NCBI GenBank assembly: GCA_948744995.1
Contig: CAPZCD010000053.1
Location: forward strand, 1-7,215
Length of the DNA stretch: 7,215 bases
Direction of reading: 5' to 3'
DNA from: an uncultured Rickettsiales bacterium
Lineage (GTDB): Bacteria > Pseudomonadota > Alphaproteobacteria > Rickettsiales > UBA1997
Numbering within the stretch: position 1 is the first letter of the stretch; each line of letters opens with the position of its first letter. Below are positions 5,772 to 7,215 of the stretch, one piece after another. The notes beneath the pieces are model-generated. The model saw only the letters and a program-made list of their open reading frames with translations. It ran no database searches and was not told where the DNA came from. The position numbers and the translations under genes are program-made.

Positions 5772-5789
5772 CAGAAAATAAAATCCAGC

Positions 5790-5813
5790 CCTAATTTTGA
5801 TCCTAATTTTGGT
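5790..5813. repeat. 12-bp tandem duplication across the stop codon of the mitofilin-like gene
   Basis: CCTAATTTTGAT (5790-5801) is followed directly by CCTAATTTTGGT (5802-5813), 11 of 12 bases identical. The unit length is a multiple of three, so on the minus strand the gene ends ...NQN-stop and the same frame then reads DQN-stop: a second TAG stands in frame 12 nt after the first. Probably a slippage product. Confidence 0.7.
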
Positions 5814-6579
5814 TATATATTATCCTAAATGCTTCCTTTAGCAACAGTTCTAGCTCCAGTTTTTTAGAAAGAAGTTCCAGCGTATCGTTGAAGTTACTTA
5901 CCGTTTTACTTGACTTAAGTAAGTTTATAGCTTCCTCATATTCATTTTTGTCTATTAATTCTTTAAATTTTTCTTCTAATAACGTTAAATTATTATTACC
6001 ACTGGCTTTTGTTAGTCTAATATTACTTTTTATTAAATTTTTTATATTTTTATCATGTTTTCCGACATTTTCTACAGATTTTAATTCTTTGGAGAAATTT
6101 TCGATAATTTTACTATTAGTTATTGAATCGTTCTTATGGTCGTACATTTTTAGTACAACAGCGTGCAGTTCGTTATTATTTTTCGTCATATTTTCAACAA
6201 TACCAAGTGTATCTGAGAAATTTTTGCCAAGTGTACTATAATCTTTAATTTCCAAAAGGTTTATTATAATCTTTATATTATTATCCTCTCCTTCTTTAGT
6301 TTGATTTTGTAACTTTACAATCACTTCATTATATCTATCTACATTTGACGTAATTTTATCAATACTAGCTTCTAGATCTTTCTGTTTAATCTCCAAATCC
6401 TTTATTTTATTTTTCAAATCTATACTAATTTCTCTTAATAAAATCTCCTTCTCCTTATTGTAGCTGCTACTATGTACCAACATTTGTTTTCCATTAAAAA
6501 AATAAAAGTTTACAGTAACGGATATGCCTAAAAGAATTATCAGTAGAATTATAATAATGTTATTGTATTTATTTTTCAT
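5803..6579 (-). CDS. Mitofilin/Mic60-like inner-membrane protein (divergent, short)
   Basis: 258 residues from the ATG at 6579. One membrane anchor (7-28, Ile/Leu-rich, after a short Lys/Asn N-terminus), then a probable coiled coil with heptad-like spacing (~42-95), then a helical C-terminal part. The C-terminal order resembles alphaproteobacterial mitofilin: IKIIINLLEIKDYSTLGKNF (102-121), LHAVVLKMYDHKNDSITNSK (138-157) like the 'L..L..ha..GvPt...L...F' block, then NIRLTKASGNN (186-196) and LEEKFKELIDKNEYEEAINL (201-220), like the typical 'A...L..GdlaaAv..L' end. I infer a periplasm-facing envelope-organising protein. Identity rests on pattern, not on a single invariant motif; the simplest alternative is an unassigned anchored coiled-coil protein. 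A GTG at 6588 is an alternative start that would overlap ialB by 8 bp. TAA-A-ATG spacing to ialB suggests translational coupling. Confidence 0.62.
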   Translation of the reverse strand: MKNKYNNIIIILLIILLGISVTVNFYFFNGKQMLVHSSSYNKEKEILLREISIDLKNKIKDLEIKQKDLEASIDKITSNVDRYNEVIVKLQNQTKEGEDNNIKIIINLLEIKDYSTLGKNFSDTLGIVENMTKNNNELHAVVLKMYDHKNDSITNSKIIENFSKELKSVENVGKHDKNIKNLIKSNIRLTKASGNNNLTLLEEKFKELIDKNEYEEAINLLKSSKTVSNFNDTLELLSKKLELELLLKEAFRIIYNQN

Positions 6580-6580
6580 T

Positions 6581-7096
6581 TTATTCACACATTTTTAATA
6601 GATTTTCATAAGCTTCTGTAAAACCATTGAGCGAATATACGTCAATGAGTTTTTGTCCGTTATCATATTCTACTTCAATAGAAAATATAGGGGTTCTTAA
6701 TAATTCTTTTATTATGTTTTGATCATCAAAATAGTTGTAGGCCCAACCTTTGTCTTCGTGCGTCATAATTGGAAATTTGATTTTTTGTATGTTTATTTCG
6801 GCATTATAAGCTTCCCTTTTAAAAATTTGTCCGAAGGAAAGAAAAATTTCTGATTCCTTCTCTCCTGCATATTTGAAAACTATGAAAAAGGATTCGCCTC
6901 TTTTATTTAAATTATCGTAACGTCTGCTTGGTAATGACATAGTATAACAAATCAGCTTATTTGTTTTTTCGTCGATAGCTCTGAACACAACCCAATCGCT
7001 AAAAACGGCGAGTGGTTTGCTGTTTTTGGCAATACTGCAGCCACTATATAGCGTTAAAACAAAATTTAGAAAGTAAATAATTTTTCTACTATACAT
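6581..7096 (-). CDS. IalB-family (invasion-associated locus B) exported protein
   Basis: 171 residues. The N-terminus MYSRKIIYFLNFVLTLYSGC is a signal peptide; SIA at 21-23 gives a signal-peptidase-I-type site, while C20 behind YSG is only a poor lipobox because Tyr occupies the usual Leu position. The mature part follows the IalB pattern: SDWVVFRA (33-40), LICYTMSLPSRR (48-59), NKRGESFFIVF (64-74), W118 within KGWAYNYFDD, a mid-protein IIKELLRTPIFSIEVEYDNG (128-147), and the closing YSLNGFTEAYENLLKMC (154-170), like DtYSL.GFt.A...i..aC. C50 and C170 may form a disulfide. Founding members in Bartonella affect erythrocyte invasion, but the family is widespread in alphaproteobacteria as a periplasmic/envelope protein, so a virulence role should not be assumed. 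First gene of a two-gene unit with the mitofilin-like gene. Confidence 0.78.
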   Translation of the reverse strand: MYSRKIIYFLNFVLTLYSGCSIAKNSKPLAVFSDWVVFRAIDEKTNKLICYTMSLPSRRYDNLNKRGESFFIVFKYAGEKESEIFLSFGQIFKREAYNAEINIQKIKFPIMTHEDKGWAYNYFDDQNIIKELLRTPIFSIEVEYDNGQKLIDVYSLNGFTEAYENLLKMCE

Positions 7097-7119
7097 AAAA
7101 AATTTGTGTTGCTGAGTAT

Positions 7120-7147
7120 ATTATAGGTAAAATTAATAATAAAACAA
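7120..7147 (-). promoter_or_regulatory. Sigma-70-type promoter of ialB-mitofilin
   Basis: Minus strand: TTGTTT (7142-7147), a 16-nt spacer, then perfect TATAAT (7120-7125), which is 23 nt before the ialB ATG. The predicted start leaves a leader of about 15 nt with no Shine-Dalgarno (ACACAAATTTTTT before ATG). The -35 matches the consensus only at TTG. Confidence 0.55.
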
Positions 7148-7215
7148 GTTATATATAACAAATATATTAACCCCAACCTCGCTTTTCATCCCAACTTCAT
7201 CCTTATTTTTAGCTG

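Noticed and set aside
7133..7213. 3' end of another minus-strand gene entering from the right edge (AKNKDEVGMKSEVGVNIF...)
   Set aside because: Only 26 codons are visible, another frame also reads in (QLKIRMKLG then stop), and this frame would run through the ialB -35 region. The DNA at 7171-7215 is more GC-rich than the spacer, so a gene end is possible but cannot be chosen.

Overview
The window is AT-rich chromosomal DNA that most likely comes from an alphaproteobacterium with a reduced, low-GC genome of Rickettsiales or Holosporales type. Four observations support this. There is an SspB of the alphaproteobacterial type. RecG begins with the alphaproteobacterial-style MR..LN.LF N-terminus. 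There is an IalB-family exported protein. Directly after it lies a short membrane-anchored coiled-coil protein whose C-terminal half reads like alphaproteobacterial mitofilin (Mic60-like). The order or genus cannot be fixed from the sequence alone.

Layout, left to right. (1) 1-359 (+): the 3' end of an ABC exporter gene that enters from the left. (2) 963-1439 and 367-963 (-): sspB then plsY, joined by a TAATG stop/start overlap and convergent with the ABC gene across only 7 bp. (3) 1440-1766: a gene-poor AT-rich spacer with no gene I can support. (4) 1767-3875 (-): a complete recG starting at TTG. (5) 4063-5678 (+): three small genes on the opposite strand to their neighbours, namely a GuaD-type guanine deaminase, an AAC(6')-like GNAT acetyltransferase and a MazG-superfamily NTP pyrophosphohydrolase. 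They are separated by 90-120 bp gaps that carry promoter-like and dyad sequences, so they look like separately expressed accessory genes rather than one tight operon. (6) 5679-5802: a convergent spacer with a terminator-like hairpin plus T-run, a stronger stem-loop, and a 12-bp tandem duplication at the end of the mitofilin-like gene. (7) 6581-7096 then 5803-6579 (-): an ialB-like gene and the mitofilin-like gene, 1 nt apart, behind a good sigma-70-type promoter.

Functional reading. The minus-strand genes are housekeeping: proteolysis adaptor, phospholipid synthesis, recombination/replication repair, and an envelope pair. The plus-strand trio is a plausible acquired island in the recG / ialB-mitofilin interval. 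Two of its three products act on purines or nucleotides (guanine deamination, NTP house-cleaning). A joint function is inference. I see no integrase, transposase, attC site, tRNA, CRISPR array or riboswitch in the window.
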